NCBI GenBank assembly: GCA_000310025.1
Contig: FN649729.1
Location: forward strand, 459,945-523,944
Length of the DNA stretch: 64,000 bases
DNA from: Ectocarpus siliculosus
Taxonomy: Eukaryota; Sar; Phaeophyceae; Ectocarpales; Ectocarpaceae
Reading direction: 5' to 3'
Numbering within the stretch: the first letter of the stretch is position 1; every line of letters begins with the position of its first letter. Below, piece by piece: positions 1 to 13,500 of this stretch. A model generated the notes under the pieces. That model had not been told where the DNA came from and searched no databases. It saw nothing but the letters and a program-made list of their open reading frames with translations. A program made the translations under genes and the position numbers.

Positions 1-1530
1 GATGTCAACTCCCAGATTCCGACCGCCCCGGATCCTAAATTGCCACCAATAATGACGCGGGTCTCACTTGATGGTTTCGCCCACCGCAGCATAGCCATCT
101 TCAGGCTCCGACGCCGAATCATCCATGAACAACCCAGTCATGGCTTCAGGTATTGAAACGCAGAACATCGAGAGGCCGAAGACAGTTAGAAGCATCAAGG
201 CCAACGACCCATACGCCATGCGTCAAGAGATCCGTAGGACCATGTCAGCGCGTCGAGCATGCCGACGGTCCGACATGTGTCCATGTAGTGTTTGATATAC
301 CAAATATTACGCTATCGTGAACATCGGTCATTCTATGGCAATCGACATCGAGCCAATCATGACCGAACGTCCCCGACTGGTACCTAGCGAGATGGACGGC
401 GGAGGCTTGAGCTCCACTTCGATATCTTCCGAGTCGGTGGCAGGCTCGGTGGTACCAGGGGCCGTCGCGGTGACCCTGTCGGCGGTTGCATACAGCGAAC
501 GCCCGGCACACAACCGATGCGATCCAGGTCAGCACACACTGGAATGATGACACTGTCGCCGAAGGTATCGACCTTGCCAACTCGTTTCCATTCATCGTGC
601 CTTCCGAATATCCTACCGGCGAAATCGTTTCACATGACCACGCCCCAACCGCACACTTGACAGGCCAGCCATGTCGAAGGCCATTGGTTCAGTCTGAACG
701 ACATGGAGGGCGAGGTATACTCACTCTTAGTTTCCTGTATGAAACCTCTACTGTCGCGAGGTTTTCGCCAACGTGCCTCTGCACACATATGACCCGCCTT
801 CTACTTTGACTAACCCAGCCCCATCGACGCCATACGAGATCGACTCACGTAGCGCTGGTCAGCTTCGAGCCACTGTTGATGTCCGCCCACGTCAATGAGT
901 AGCTCCCTGTGCATGTGTATTGTACCCCTGCTCCAAGCCCTGCAACCACGCCACAGTCGTCTTCTATCGTCGCGTCCCACACAGTGATCCCCGTCAGATC
1001 AACGTTTCCGATGTTCCGCACCTATTCCGAGGTACGTTGTGTGGTGGCGGGAAACGACGAGGATTCTAAGCAGCTGCATGCGAGAAGTCAACGACCGAGA
1101 AATCATTCTACGGAGAATATCTTCCGAGGGTCAAAGTGTTCCAAATACACCGTGGAGGTATCGTTGTCTGCAGCCTACACCAACGGCTCGTTGTCTGCAG
1201 CCTACACCAACGGCTGGTGACAGCAGATATTCACGAGACTGGCAGCCCCGATCACGCCCAGACGATTCACTCCACCCTGCCTCTCATCGCTTTCACCGAC
1301 GCCAATGGTTGGCCTGTGTCATCAACCACCCTCCTTACCGTGAAAACGTAGCTGATGATCTCCGACTGATCCGAGTAGTCGACCGTAGGCGTGTTAGGTT
1401 GGTCCTCCCATGTACCCTGGCCAGCTTATCATTCCAGTGCAGCGAACGTCGAAATTGGCGAGCAAGTCATTTGTTTGCATGCGGGAGATGCACAAGAATG
1501 TGGGACTGAACAACCCACACTCAGACGATC
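1..1530. repeat. Segmental duplication inside the adhesin-repeat gene, copy 1
   Basis: Positions 1 to about 1530 are nearly identical to 8235 to about 9730, with an offset of about 8.2 kb and differences of a few percent. The copy holds the exons for the SATDSEDIEVELKPPPSISL-type segment (about 530-400), the NIGNVDLTGITVWDA repeat (about 1030-860) and the WEDQPNTPTVDYSDQSE segment (about 1420-1350), together with their introns. The left boundary may lie outside the window. Beyond about 1530 the two copies lose similarity. Confidence 0.93.
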
Positions 1531-4500
1531 AAGCGTAAGGCTCGAACAATGCATACCAGTCGACGATTGGTTCCAAAAGCTCTTGTCTTCGGACTCACGA
1601 CGTGCACCGTCATCGCACGCACCTCATGCACCAAGCTTTTGTCTATCCAGTGTTCTGAGGCAACACACGGAATCATTTCTGAAATGACCTGTGTCCACTC
1701 GCGATGTCAACGTACTCGTGTACTTTGCTTGTGCACGATCTCAGGCACACGGCACCGACAACGAAGCAGTTGCCAATCGTATCTCACCTATCTCGATGAG
1801 TGGGTTTTGCGCCAGCGGTTGTGGCCACGTGCTACTTTGGTCCTCGGGTGTTCCAACCGCGGCCGTGGATGTGACCGACGCGGTGTTGGAGACGGTCCCA
1901 GCATTGATATCTGCTTGTGTGATCTGCGGTTAGAAACGTACACACGGGCGTGACAAGACATCAACAAGGGCAAGTCGAAGGAATATGTGAGAGGCTTGTG
2001 GGACCTTCAAGTTTCGTGTACGACACACTGCTCGGTGTGATTCGTGACAAAGCTTCTGCAGCACCCCTTGGGACGATGGACGGACTCACGACACACCTGC
2101 ACTCTTGCATGATCGACCTTCCTTGGTTCAGTCACCGGCACTTCGAAACGTGCAACGATCACACCCCCAATTGAATATTGTTGACACGCTACGCCAAATA
2201 TCTAATATTCTTTACCGTACCACAGCCAGAACACAAGACACAAAGATTAACACGCTGGCGTACATGGGCCCTCTTAGTAGTAGTAGCGAGACCAGGCACA
2301 TGTGCGCACGATTAAACATGTTTGGCGAGTCAGCCGGGTGCTGGCTAGGCTACTCACATGGATCAACCGCGCACATATGCATACAGACACGCGTACGTAC
2401 ACACCTGTCGAGACGCCGTGCAGGTGACCGAATCTCCCACACCCAAGGATGTCAAAGGCTGGCTGACAGCACCGCAGTTGACGTTGCCGCTCGTGTCGGT
2501 CACCTTAACGGTCTTCAACGTCACCGTGCCGGTATTGCTCACCGTAATCACATAATCTACTGTCTCTCCGGCATCCGGCCAGCCACTCGAATCAGAGTCC
2601 GACCATTCTCCTGTTTCATCTGCAACAACCAATATCAACAGTAACGAAATTGGCTGGTCAGCCCAACACAGTCCGATCATTGTCCACATGGGTATATCCG
2701 AAAGAGGGTTCGGATTCAAAGCGTCAAGCAAACCCTGCCTCAGACGACCACATGCCGAAGATGTTTCAGCCGTACATCTCTCAACGCGGTGTATACAACC
2801 GACAACAAGCACTGACCAATTTGGACCAAAGCCCGAGTGTTCAGCGACACTGGCACATCGACCACATTGCGTATGGTAGACGCATTCTTCGGATCAGCTG
2901 TCATCGTCGCGGCGCACTTGGCCTGTCCGAGGTCAATGTAGTCCTGGTCAACCTGTCGTCATGTACAACGCAACGGACGACCATGCAGACAATAGGAACC
3001 CCGTCGGACGTTTCCCACGGGAAGTTCACGGCGAGCAGCCTCACTTTGTAGGTGGGTGTCCTGACCTTTCGATGCAACGACAGCGGGCGCTGGTGCGCAG
3101 CACGGCTCACGCCCCTGTCAGGTGCTCATGTTTCGTCTCGTCCTGTCATGCTAGTTACTGTAGCGGCCAGCACAATCACGTCGACGTCAATCTGTCCGAT
3201 TGAACATCATGTGCTCGCACAACCCAATGCACGCATCACCAATGAACAAGCAACACACATGATATGTCCTTTGCTTTCCTCTCTGCCACTGGGGAGGAAC
3301 GCAGTGTGATACATTACAGTCATGGCCAGTGCAGCGCCGTCTACTTAGCCATACCATACGTGTATCCACTCTACCTCGTAGGTCGTCGAACAAGAGAATC
3401 CACCCCCCGGAGAAACATCCGCAGCTCCGCATTCAATGCAGACATTGTCATTGCCAACGTTGTCGTCGGTCAAGCAGAAATTTCCCAGCGTCTGCGTCCC
3501 CGAGTTCCCGATCTCGTAGGTGCAGGCGATGGACTCGCCGACATTTGTCAAGTGGTTGGTCTCGGCACCGTCCACCCAAGTCCCAGACGCACCTGTTTCG
3601 AAGTCAACAGAAACGCGTTGAGGGCCACGATGAATTGGCACACTACCGCTCGGAATGCTCTTCGACGAACCGCAGTCGTCCGTCGTCGTGCCCCCTGCAA
3701 ACACCTACTAGCACGGCACACAAGCACACCACGCTCACCGATCGTCATCTCCGCACTGCCGAGAATAGCAAGGGTATTCTCCGGGCTTACGGATGGAGGT
3801 AACCCATCGGGGCTCGTGAACGTTACGCGAGCTGTGTTGGTGCGCTCGCCGCTGTCCACGTCGGCTTGGGTGACGGTGTACGTGCCGAAGCACACCACGG
3901 GTTGGTCTTGCGGGCACAACCCTGGATGGATGAGGTGGGACGAGATCGTCCATTGGGCAACGCCGTGAGGGAAAGGAACGAGCGAGCGAAACAATGGACG
4001 ATTGTGACATCGCGCTACACTTCCTTGGCTACACACCTGCGACGACACGGTACGACAGTGCGAGACGAGACCCCTTTCACGCCCTACCACGCGATGTCCT
4101 TGACGCATACTCGGTGCTGAGATCAAAGCAACACCTGCGATGGACGGTGCCGTGGACCCCGGGCACTCGATCGAAGAGTCAACATCGTCGCTCACTGCCA
4201 CGTCGCGGAGACACGTGTTGCCCGTGTTGGCCACCTCCATCGTGTACTTGATCTCGTCTCCGACACCAGCCACCAGGTCGACTCCTTTCGACAGGGTCGC
4301 ACTCAGCCCTGATTGCAGATATTTGCCAAGGAACAGCGACGCACCGAGCAGCCAGCGTACGACGGCAGAAAGGCGTGTGGTGGGTTAGGGTGCAGGCCAA
4401 CATCGCCCCATGTATGCACGAGAAGCCTCACACAAACAGGGCGTACGAATTGACGCCAAGTCCTTCAGCGGGTGATACCATGACACTGGGCCTGGAATCT

Positions 4501-7500
4501 CTCCACCTCATTGACGGTCTCGCCCGCGTGCCACAATCGTCACAGCAAGAGCGTGAAGCGTGACTGCGTGCGTTCCGCGCGATACATCCGACCCAGCCTG
4601 AGATCCGCGTCGACCGGCGACACTTGCGGAGTGACTGCCACGGCCCCGACGCTCGATTGGTCCAGTACGACATGCGTGATGCCAAACCTTGAACTACGTA
4701 TTCCGAACTCCGAGGTAGTGCCCATGAAGCTAGCTAGACCACCTCAATCAACAGCCCTCACCGGTTTCCAACGCCGATGACTGTATCAGATTTTCCGACA
4801 CCGATACGCCTTCCGAAATAGGCCCCAGAGGGCTTGTTGCTGATCTCACGGTAAGGATTGACGCACTTCCGGCATCCACATCGCTTTGTTGTACCTGCGC
4901 GGAAGCGAGGGGGCGTCGGGGTTTCATCTCACTTGATGGGTCCCCATCGCCACACCATTCTGCTACAGACACACCTTGGCGTCTGCATGCGTGCTCCGAC
5001 AGAAGAGTGTCGTGGAACGTGCCCGTGCCAGAGGCAGCTCTCCGACATCATCATGCCCTGGCTACACTACGTACGAAGTGCGTGTCTCGATGAAAGCCGT
5101 GGTATGCGTCGGGGCCACCAAGGTGACAACCGTGGCTCACACAGGCGTGACGGCATGCCATGAATGCGACTGTAAGGTTGACGGTTTCATCAGCGCACCT
5201 CATATACGGCTTGACAGCTCACTACGCCGTTCGGCCCAAGCTCCAGGTTGTCGAGGCTAGGGTCGCACTGCAGCGCCGCGGCAGAGTTTCCGCTGGTACC
5301 GTTGGGACAAAAGACATCACGGGTCAGCATCGATCTATCAAGACATTGCACTCCAAGCTCATCCGGGATAGTCGTCCACACAAGCTGTGGTGAAATCAAG
5401 CCACCAAACCGACACTCTACGTGTCCCGCACCTTTGAACCTGAGCCACCAAGTCAGCGCTGGAGACATCAATTGATGTCAGGGTGGTTGTACCAGTGTTG
5501 CTGAGGTCGATCGTGTACGCGATATGGTCACCGGCGGAGTGGCCGGTGTCGCCCGTGTCTGGCATCGTGCACGCAGCCGTGGCGGATAGAATCCCGGTTC
5601 TGTGGAGAGTCTCGGTCACCGTGGAGGAGTTTACGATGAACCCTCCAGACGCCGGTTCACCTCTCAAGCTGCGAGGATGCAAGAATGGATGATTAGAAGA
5701 TCCGAGGAAAGCAAAGAAACGATACGTCAGTCCGAACTCGGTCGCATGCATCTTTGGTAGACATGAACCGTCTTCGTTCTATCTGACATGACAATCCCTA
5801 GCCTCCTCCACGAGCGCACTCACCTCGTAGTACTGCTGACGGAGCCAACGTCGATGTCGGCTTGGCTCAGCGTGTACGTGGCGGTACACACGAATGACGT
5901 GTCGACCAGCCAGGGGCTGGGAATGTCGCCGCCGCCGCAGTCAAGGTTGTAGCCACCTGGCAAGGGAATGGCGTGGCACGGTGGTCATTGGTTGTTCCAG
6001 GGACCATCACTCGAGGACAGCGAGAATCACCAGCGCTACACGAACGGATGGTGAAGCTCTTGGAAGTTTTCCTTGGCATGGCTCACGAACGACCCTCGAA
6101 ACACTCACCGGCATCGTTCTTGAACAGCTCGTTGGACACGACGGTGTTGTCAATGTCCACGTTCCCGCCATTGGTCATAGCGACTTCAAACTCGATGGAT
6201 TCTCCCACTCCAGCCAGGGCCGTGTCCAGATCGATGGCAGCATAGGTCAACCGACTGACCATGTCAATATCGGCCACCTGATAGACCCCACGATCAAACC
6301 ACACGGTTGGGCACACTTTGTTTAGACCATAGGCTAGTTGCCGTAGAGGCTCGAGGCTTGGCTTCAAGCGGGTTGATAAGCACACAGGAGCGGTACAACT
6401 TCGACATCACAGGATGGATGAGCAGGATGAGTGAGCACCATCGATGAACAGGATGGATGGGACATAATATTCGACTCCCCAGTATATACAGTCACATACC
6501 CAGACGCCCCGCTTGATGCAGCTACGCAGAACGGACCACAACAACAGCGACGAGGGATGGCCATTGTGCCCGACACGTTCTCGCGATGTCCCACGAACGC
6601 TGCCCCACCTGTGAGAGAGAGAGCTCGCGTACCTGGTTCAGGTTGATCGTCGACGTGGCGGGCTCACTCTTGATGGCATCGCTCTCCAGGTGGTCGGCGG
6701 TATCCTCGTGGTAAGCGAATGCCGTTACTGTATCCTTCTTCACTCCAGCGTTGATCTGCATTCGGTGTGTGCGCGCAAGCCGTGTCAGACCAGAATGACC
6801 ACAACAAACCAAGAGACGAAGGAAAAGACGATCGCTATTGCATCACGCAATAGGTTACAGCAATACCAAACTTCGTCGACATCCTCTGTCGCGGGGTCAT
6901 GCACCGACGTGGCTATTCCTTAAGGGTGTGGTACATCACCTCTGCCTGAGACACTCTGCCCGTGGCACTGCATATGAGAGACCCGGCGGGAGGTAAGCCA
7001 TCGCTGGGATAGCCGGCGAGATCCTCGACTCTCCCGGGGCTCGACCCAGACACACTATCGCCGTCGGTGTTGACGCAGACAATATCCACCAGACCCTCCG
7101 CCTGGACCGCGATGTTGTATAGAGTCAGCAGGCCGTTGTTCTCGATGGTATAGACGTACTTGACCTCGTCGGCTGTGGTGGCGTTCTTGTCCTTGTTGGC
7201 GTAGGTCGATTCGAGACGGAGTTGGACAGAGCCGACCTGACGAAGATGGCAGAAGAGCACACAGTACCGGGATGCATGGAACACGTGCGGGATCACGGTT
7301 GAGTTAGGTTGAGTGGGCGGCCTGCAACGTACCGCACGACCACAGCTCACGACAGGGAAATCAACCAGCCATCCGAGCGAAGTTTGCTTCCTGCCGTGAC
7401 CTCGAGCAATATATTCACGCTGCTGTAACGAGAGGCTAGGCCATACATGTACGTGCGTGTGCACGTCGACGAAAACAAACCGCCGAACGCCACCGAAGCA

Positions 7501-10500
7501 TCACCTGGTCCAGCCCCACTGTCACTGTTCTCTCATCCTGTATCTCCCTCATGTACCCGTCCACCGCCGTCACGGATGCCGAGCTGTCCCGCTCAAGGTT
7601 GTTCACATCGGCGGCCGTGACCGCATGAAATCCGGTGCACGTCACCTCGGCGTCCAAGGCCAGCGAAGACGCCAATACCACGCTGTCTCCTTCAACGGCG
7701 TAGGCCTCGGTACAGACCAGGGTCGACTGACCGCCTGCCATGGAACGGAATGACACCACGCAGGTGTGTTGCACCGGACCGGGCCCCGAGGTTTGGCGGG
7801 ACGGATAGGCCTGACGGAGCTGACATGCATCGTGATGGCAGCGAGGAGAGTCTGCCTAGAGCGAGGATAGGATACTCTTGTGACCGCGCATGACAGCAAC
7901 CAGAGGAGCCGCCAATGCCATGGGTGTAGGGACGGACGCCTTACCGTGGAGATGAAGGATGTCACACAACAATCAAAAAGTGCCTTCCTCAACACAGCAA
8001 CGGGACACTGGTTACCTGAGACCAGCGATGGATCGCGGACGGTGACGTCGTTCAGCACGGCGTGCCCGTTGTTCGTGATTGCCAGAGTATACCTGGCGTA
8101 GCGGAGGAATGAACGACCACCACAGACACAGCATCGAGCGTGATTGGTGTTCATGAATGTTCGTCATCGACGAATGTCGGCCACCTTGACAACTCGACAA
8201 TGCCCGTTTCCTCACATACTCCAACTTCATCTGCGATGTCAACTCCCAGATTCCGACCGCCCCGGATCCCAATAATGACGCGGGTCTCACTTGATGGTTT
8301 CGCCCACCGAAGCGTAGCCGTCTTCAGGCTCCGACGCCGAATCATCCATGAACAACCCAGTCATGGCTTCAGGTGTTGAAACGCAGAACATCGAGAGGCC
8401 GAAGACAGTTAGAGGCATCAAGGGCAGCAAACCATACGCCATGCGTCAAGAGATCCGTAGGACCATGTCAGCGCGTCGAGCATGCAGACGGTCCGACATG
8501 TGTCCATGTAGTGCTTGATATGCCAAATATTACGCTATCGTGAACATCGGTCATTCTATGGCGATCGACATCGAGCCAATCATGACCGAACGTCCCCGGC
8601 TGGTACCTAGCGAGATGGACGGCGGAGGCTTGAGCTCCACTTCGATATCTTCCGAGTCGGTGGCAGGCTCGGTGGTACCAGGGGCCGTCGCGGTGACCCT
8701 GTCGGCGGTTGCATACAGCGAACGCCCGGCACACAACCGATGCGATTCAGGTCAGCACACACTGGAATGATGACACTGTCGCCGAAGGTATCGACCTTGC
8801 CAACTCGTTTCCATTCATCGTGCCTTCCGAATATCCTACCGGCGAAATCGTTTCACATGACCACGCCCCAACCGCACACATGACAGGCCGACCATGTCGA
8901 AGGCCATTGGTTCAGTCTGAACGACATGGAGGGCGGGGTATACTCACTGTTAGTTTCCTGTATGAAACCTCTACTGTCTCGAGGTTTTCGCCAACGTGTC
9001 TCTGCACACACGTATGTCCCCCTCTACTTTGACTAACCCAGCCCCATCGACGCCATACGAGATCGACTCACGTAGCGCTGGTCAGCTTCGAGCCACTGTT
9101 GATGTCCGCCCACGTCAATGAGTAGCTCCCTGTGCATGTGTATTGTACCCCCGCTCCAAGCCCGGCAACCACGCCACAGTCGTCTTCTATCGTCGCGTCC
9201 CACACAGTGATCCCCGTCAGATCAACGTTTCCGATGTTCCGCACCTATTCCGAGGTACGTTGTGTGGTGGCGGGAAACGACGAGGATTCTAAGCAGCTGC
9301 ATGCGAGAAATCAACGACCGAAAAATCATTCTGCGGAGAATATCTTCCGAGGGTCACAGTGTTCCAAATACACCGTGGAGGTATCGTTGTCTGAAGTCTA
9401 CATCGACGGCTGGTGACAGCAGATATTCACGAGACTGGCAGCCCCGATCACGCCCAGACGATTCACTCCACCCTGCCTCTCATCGCTTTCACCGACACCA
9501 ATGGTTGGCCTGTGTTATCAACAACCCCCCTTACCGTGAAAACGTAGCTGATGATCTCCGACTGGTCCGAGTAGTCGACCGTAGGCATGTTAGGTTGGTC
9601 CTCCCATGTACCCTGACCGACTGTTCATTCCAGAGACAACGGACGTCGAAATTGGGGAGCAAGTCGTCATTGTTTGCATGCATGTGGGGTATGCACAAGT
9701 GGGACTGGACAAGCCACATACAGGCGATCGAGCAATACCTTGGTTGCCAAGGTTCTTGCATTCGACCGAAACATGAGGGAATGAAACAAGCGAGCTTATG
9801 CACCAAAGCCAGATCCATCAAGATTTATACACAGGCGAAAGGTCGACCTACTTGTATACAGTTCGGGCTGACGAAACAAACTGTTCGGCTTGCACGCGCA
9901 ATCATAGAGATCGATGGAGTGTCGTCACCTAGGAGGATCTTCGCATCGTGCTCGAGAATTTCTGTCGAGACAACTGCTTTGGTCACGCCGTCTTCGGCGG
10001 TTGGTGCTGAAGCCGTTGCTGTAGCAGTGTTGGACACGCTCCCAGCATTGACCTCCGCTTGCGTGATCTTTCGAGACGACGGGCGGTCAAGTACGAACAA
10101 GTGAATAGGGAACCGCGAAGTTTTGCAGAAGAAGTGAATTTCCGGGAAAATACATTTGACTTTGTATCGTGTGCATGGGGGGAGAGGAATGATTTCCTTG
10201 CTCCTAACGGGACAGACTCGAAGGTAAGATGGAGAAATATTTATTGTTTTTCGAACGTAGAAACGCCTCTCGAATCCATCGAAAACTTCGTTGTCAGCAG
10301 CCCCCCCCACGAAGGCCGTATGCAACGGGTGGAGAACGTACTTTAGAGGGAACGAGCCTTCCCCATACTGTCTCATCTTAAGCGTGGTGGGGATTAAAAC
10401 CCTTCGCTCGTGTGAGAGGTTACACGCTTTGCTACGCACCTGGTGAGACATCGTGCACTCGTAGGAATCCCCGACAGCAAGTGTGGCGACCGGCTGTGGG

Positions 10501-13500
10501 TCACTAAGGCAAAGGACGGCGCCGCTCGTGCCCACTACTGCCACCCCCTCCAGCGTCACCGTACCAACGTTCGTAACGGTTATTGAGTAGTCAAGGGTTT
10601 CTCCAGCATCCGGGAAACCATCGTAATCAACGTCCGTCCACGCTACTTGGTTCACTGTGGGTGTGGTCAAACGGGCGGATATTAGGCACGTCCGATTGGT
10701 CGATTTAGAATCTTATTGGCAAAGCGCTTTTTGTATGGCGTTGTCCGTGTTACGGAAGGATAACTAATTGACACAGCGATATCTTCCAAGTGCCCCTCTT
10801 GTGAATGCTGAAGTGAATCTCGGATACACACATGTGGCGACGGCATTGAGCCTCGATAACATCTTTGTCAATAGTCCTGTGTCATTACCCAATACGTTTG
10901 CGATTCACCCGGTATGGTATAAAGCATTTTTCTTGGTGGACGTGCTGGTGAATACCGATCGAAAGTACTGCCACTCACGAACGTGGAGCGATTCGTCAGT
11001 CTTCAAATCGACGACTGCGCCCGTGTCTCCTTGGACGGACTCCCCGTCCGCGTAGTACGACTCGGCCGACACCGTTGCTGAGATCACGACCTCTCCAAGG
11101 TCCAGGTCGTCTTGAGTGGCCTTTGGTATTTGCCGTCGAGCAGAACAAAGCATACGATGGTATCGGGCGCGGATTACTAGAAGTATGATAACGTCGTGGG
11201 CATACTGAGGGTATTTCTGGGTGGATCAGCCTCATTCTGGGGAAAGCCGTCGTCGCAATCGAAGCCTTTTCCGTCCACAGAGTTCGATCAACTCTTGATA
11301 AAAAAGAAACAACGTCGGGCCAGAGAAGAAATAACATCGTTCAGCGTAACTGCCTACAAATATTTATCACGGCGACAAGTCCTCTATTCCTGTTACACTC
11401 AGCCCCACCCTGTTGCACATGTATGCCGTCTGTAGAGCGTAATTGTTTGGTGAGTATCTCACCCGGCAGTTAGGTACCGTGAGTTATGTTGGTCTAGACG
11501 GGAATCCTCCGTGTTCTCGGCAGTTCCATTTCAAGACAATATGCACGTTTCGTTTTTGTTTTTAATTTGCACCAGTGGGCGTGTTTTAGTCTGCCTTGGT
11601 GAGAGTGACAATCATGAGAGGGGAACATTTGCCTCGTTTCCGGGTTTAGCGATATTGAGCTAGTACATTTAGATATCTTGTCACCGTAACTTTCCGATCA
11701 ATTTGTCGCACCTGATAGCTGACGGTGCAAGAGAAGAAGCTGCCTTGTGGCAGCGTGGTTGGAGATGTACATTCGAGACACCCTGCCCCGAGCTTCGAGG
11801 CGCTCAAACAGAAGTTGTGCAGCGTCTTGGTTCCACTGTTCGTGATGTCGAAAGCGAAAGTGATGCTCTCGTCCACGTTGGTATAGCCGTTGATGTTGCC
11901 GTCGACCCAGGTACCGGTCGCATCTAGAAGTGGAACGACCAGGGGGGCAGCGAATTGGCAGTTCATTTTGCGCGTCATGTCCTGGTCTTCACACGGAAAC
12001 TCGTTTAGTCGAATCGATCTACGTGTCAACGAACAAATCGTGCGTCCAGGCGTAGATATAATATTGTGGGGTCCCTTCTGTTGCGTGCATGCAACCGCTC
12101 GTGGAATGGGCTCTAGGGGAAGAGTTAAGCCAACCCGATGGTGCCGAATAAGTTACCGTAGTACACAGTCCCGTGCAGTCCAATAGTTCACAGCCTGAGG
12201 AACTAGTCGGCTTCGAGGAGTGCATTTTCAAACAAGATTAAGTGCACCATCGCCGATTGGGGGCATTTCTGTATTGTTGCAAATGATTTGTGCCGGCCGC
12301 TGAGGGCTTCCTGAAACAATTCCACATATCGTGTCCAGGATAACTGTCGGGGTTAGTAGAAAGATCCAACCGACTGCATTGCATATTGCCTGTATTGACG
12401 TTAGTATCCAACACGAATCGAATTGCAGTTTACACATCTACCATACGTCATGCCACACTGAAACCACGGGAACGGCCGTGTCCTATTTAGTACTTCTCGT
12501 TTCAAAGCATTGCTCACCGACCGTTACGGATGGAACTCCGCAAGTTTCGGAAGGGTCAACCACGTCGAAAACAATACTGGTCGGCAGCGTGGGGTGGGTA
12601 GCTGGCGAGTTGTCGTCATCTGTGTAGGAAACGCTTGCGAGTGTTTCCACGAAGCCCCCAACACTAGGGCAATCGCAACCGTCGATGACATAGGTCATCT
12701 CGCGTAGAGAGTCGTCAAGCTTGGCGATGTTCCACGTCAGGGTAGATCCTGCCCAGGACGTATTGGTCACACACAGGGTAGGGGGAGATTAGCGTTTTGT
12801 CGCTGGCCATATAAATAATTGTTGTCTGTGTACCTTGTTCCGTCTTTGCATCGTGTATTTCCTCGTACGTTTGCTCGGTTCTTCCAACGGCTCCACCACT
12901 TTCTTGTCCACGACTTAGACCGTCTGTGGTGAGCTTGTGTGAGAACCATCATCCACAACCACAACACCGACGGCAAAATCAACTGACCGACCAACCGCGA
13001 CGTGTGTCTACTACGTACCAATTGTGCCAGCCCCCGTCGAAGAGGTTCCAAGTATGTATATGGATACACGGTAGTGACTAACACTAGAAATGTACTCTTT
13101 CAGCAGCAGATGCCCCGTCCTTCGCTTAAACAACATGAATCGTCTCACCGTCGGCCGTGCATGTCTCGCCCTCGCACTCTAAGGCCGTCGGGACGCCCGC
13201 AGCGGCCGAAACAACCACCGCAATCTCCACGTTGTTCGCACACGCTATCGAAATGCGGCTTACGAGCTCCCCAGCGAAGCTGTCGTCCAAACTGGCGAAG
13301 TCTTCCAGATCCAGGACGTAGTCATCAGAGTCGAAATCCCCGGTATGTGGACCGCCGATTTCCTGATACGGGTTTAGGCATGTTTACGTGGTAGGAGTTT
13401 CAAGACCCTGTTCTCATTCCTATCTGTTTCATTTATGTTGGCTTTGGACCACGAGCAATATAGTCCCTCACAGGGGTGAAAAGTATTCCAGTGCCAAGGC

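Noticed and set aside
23-8000. Bacterial or plasmid origin suggested by DUF11-like repeats
   Set aside because: The repeats are broken by introns with GT/AG sites and lie in the same gene as a eukaryotic-style signal exon; neighbours are all eukaryotic.
9262-10104. Plus-strand open frame of 280 codons
   Set aside because: It is antisense to exons of the adhesin-repeat gene, and its near copy at 1039-1509 is caused by the segmental duplication.
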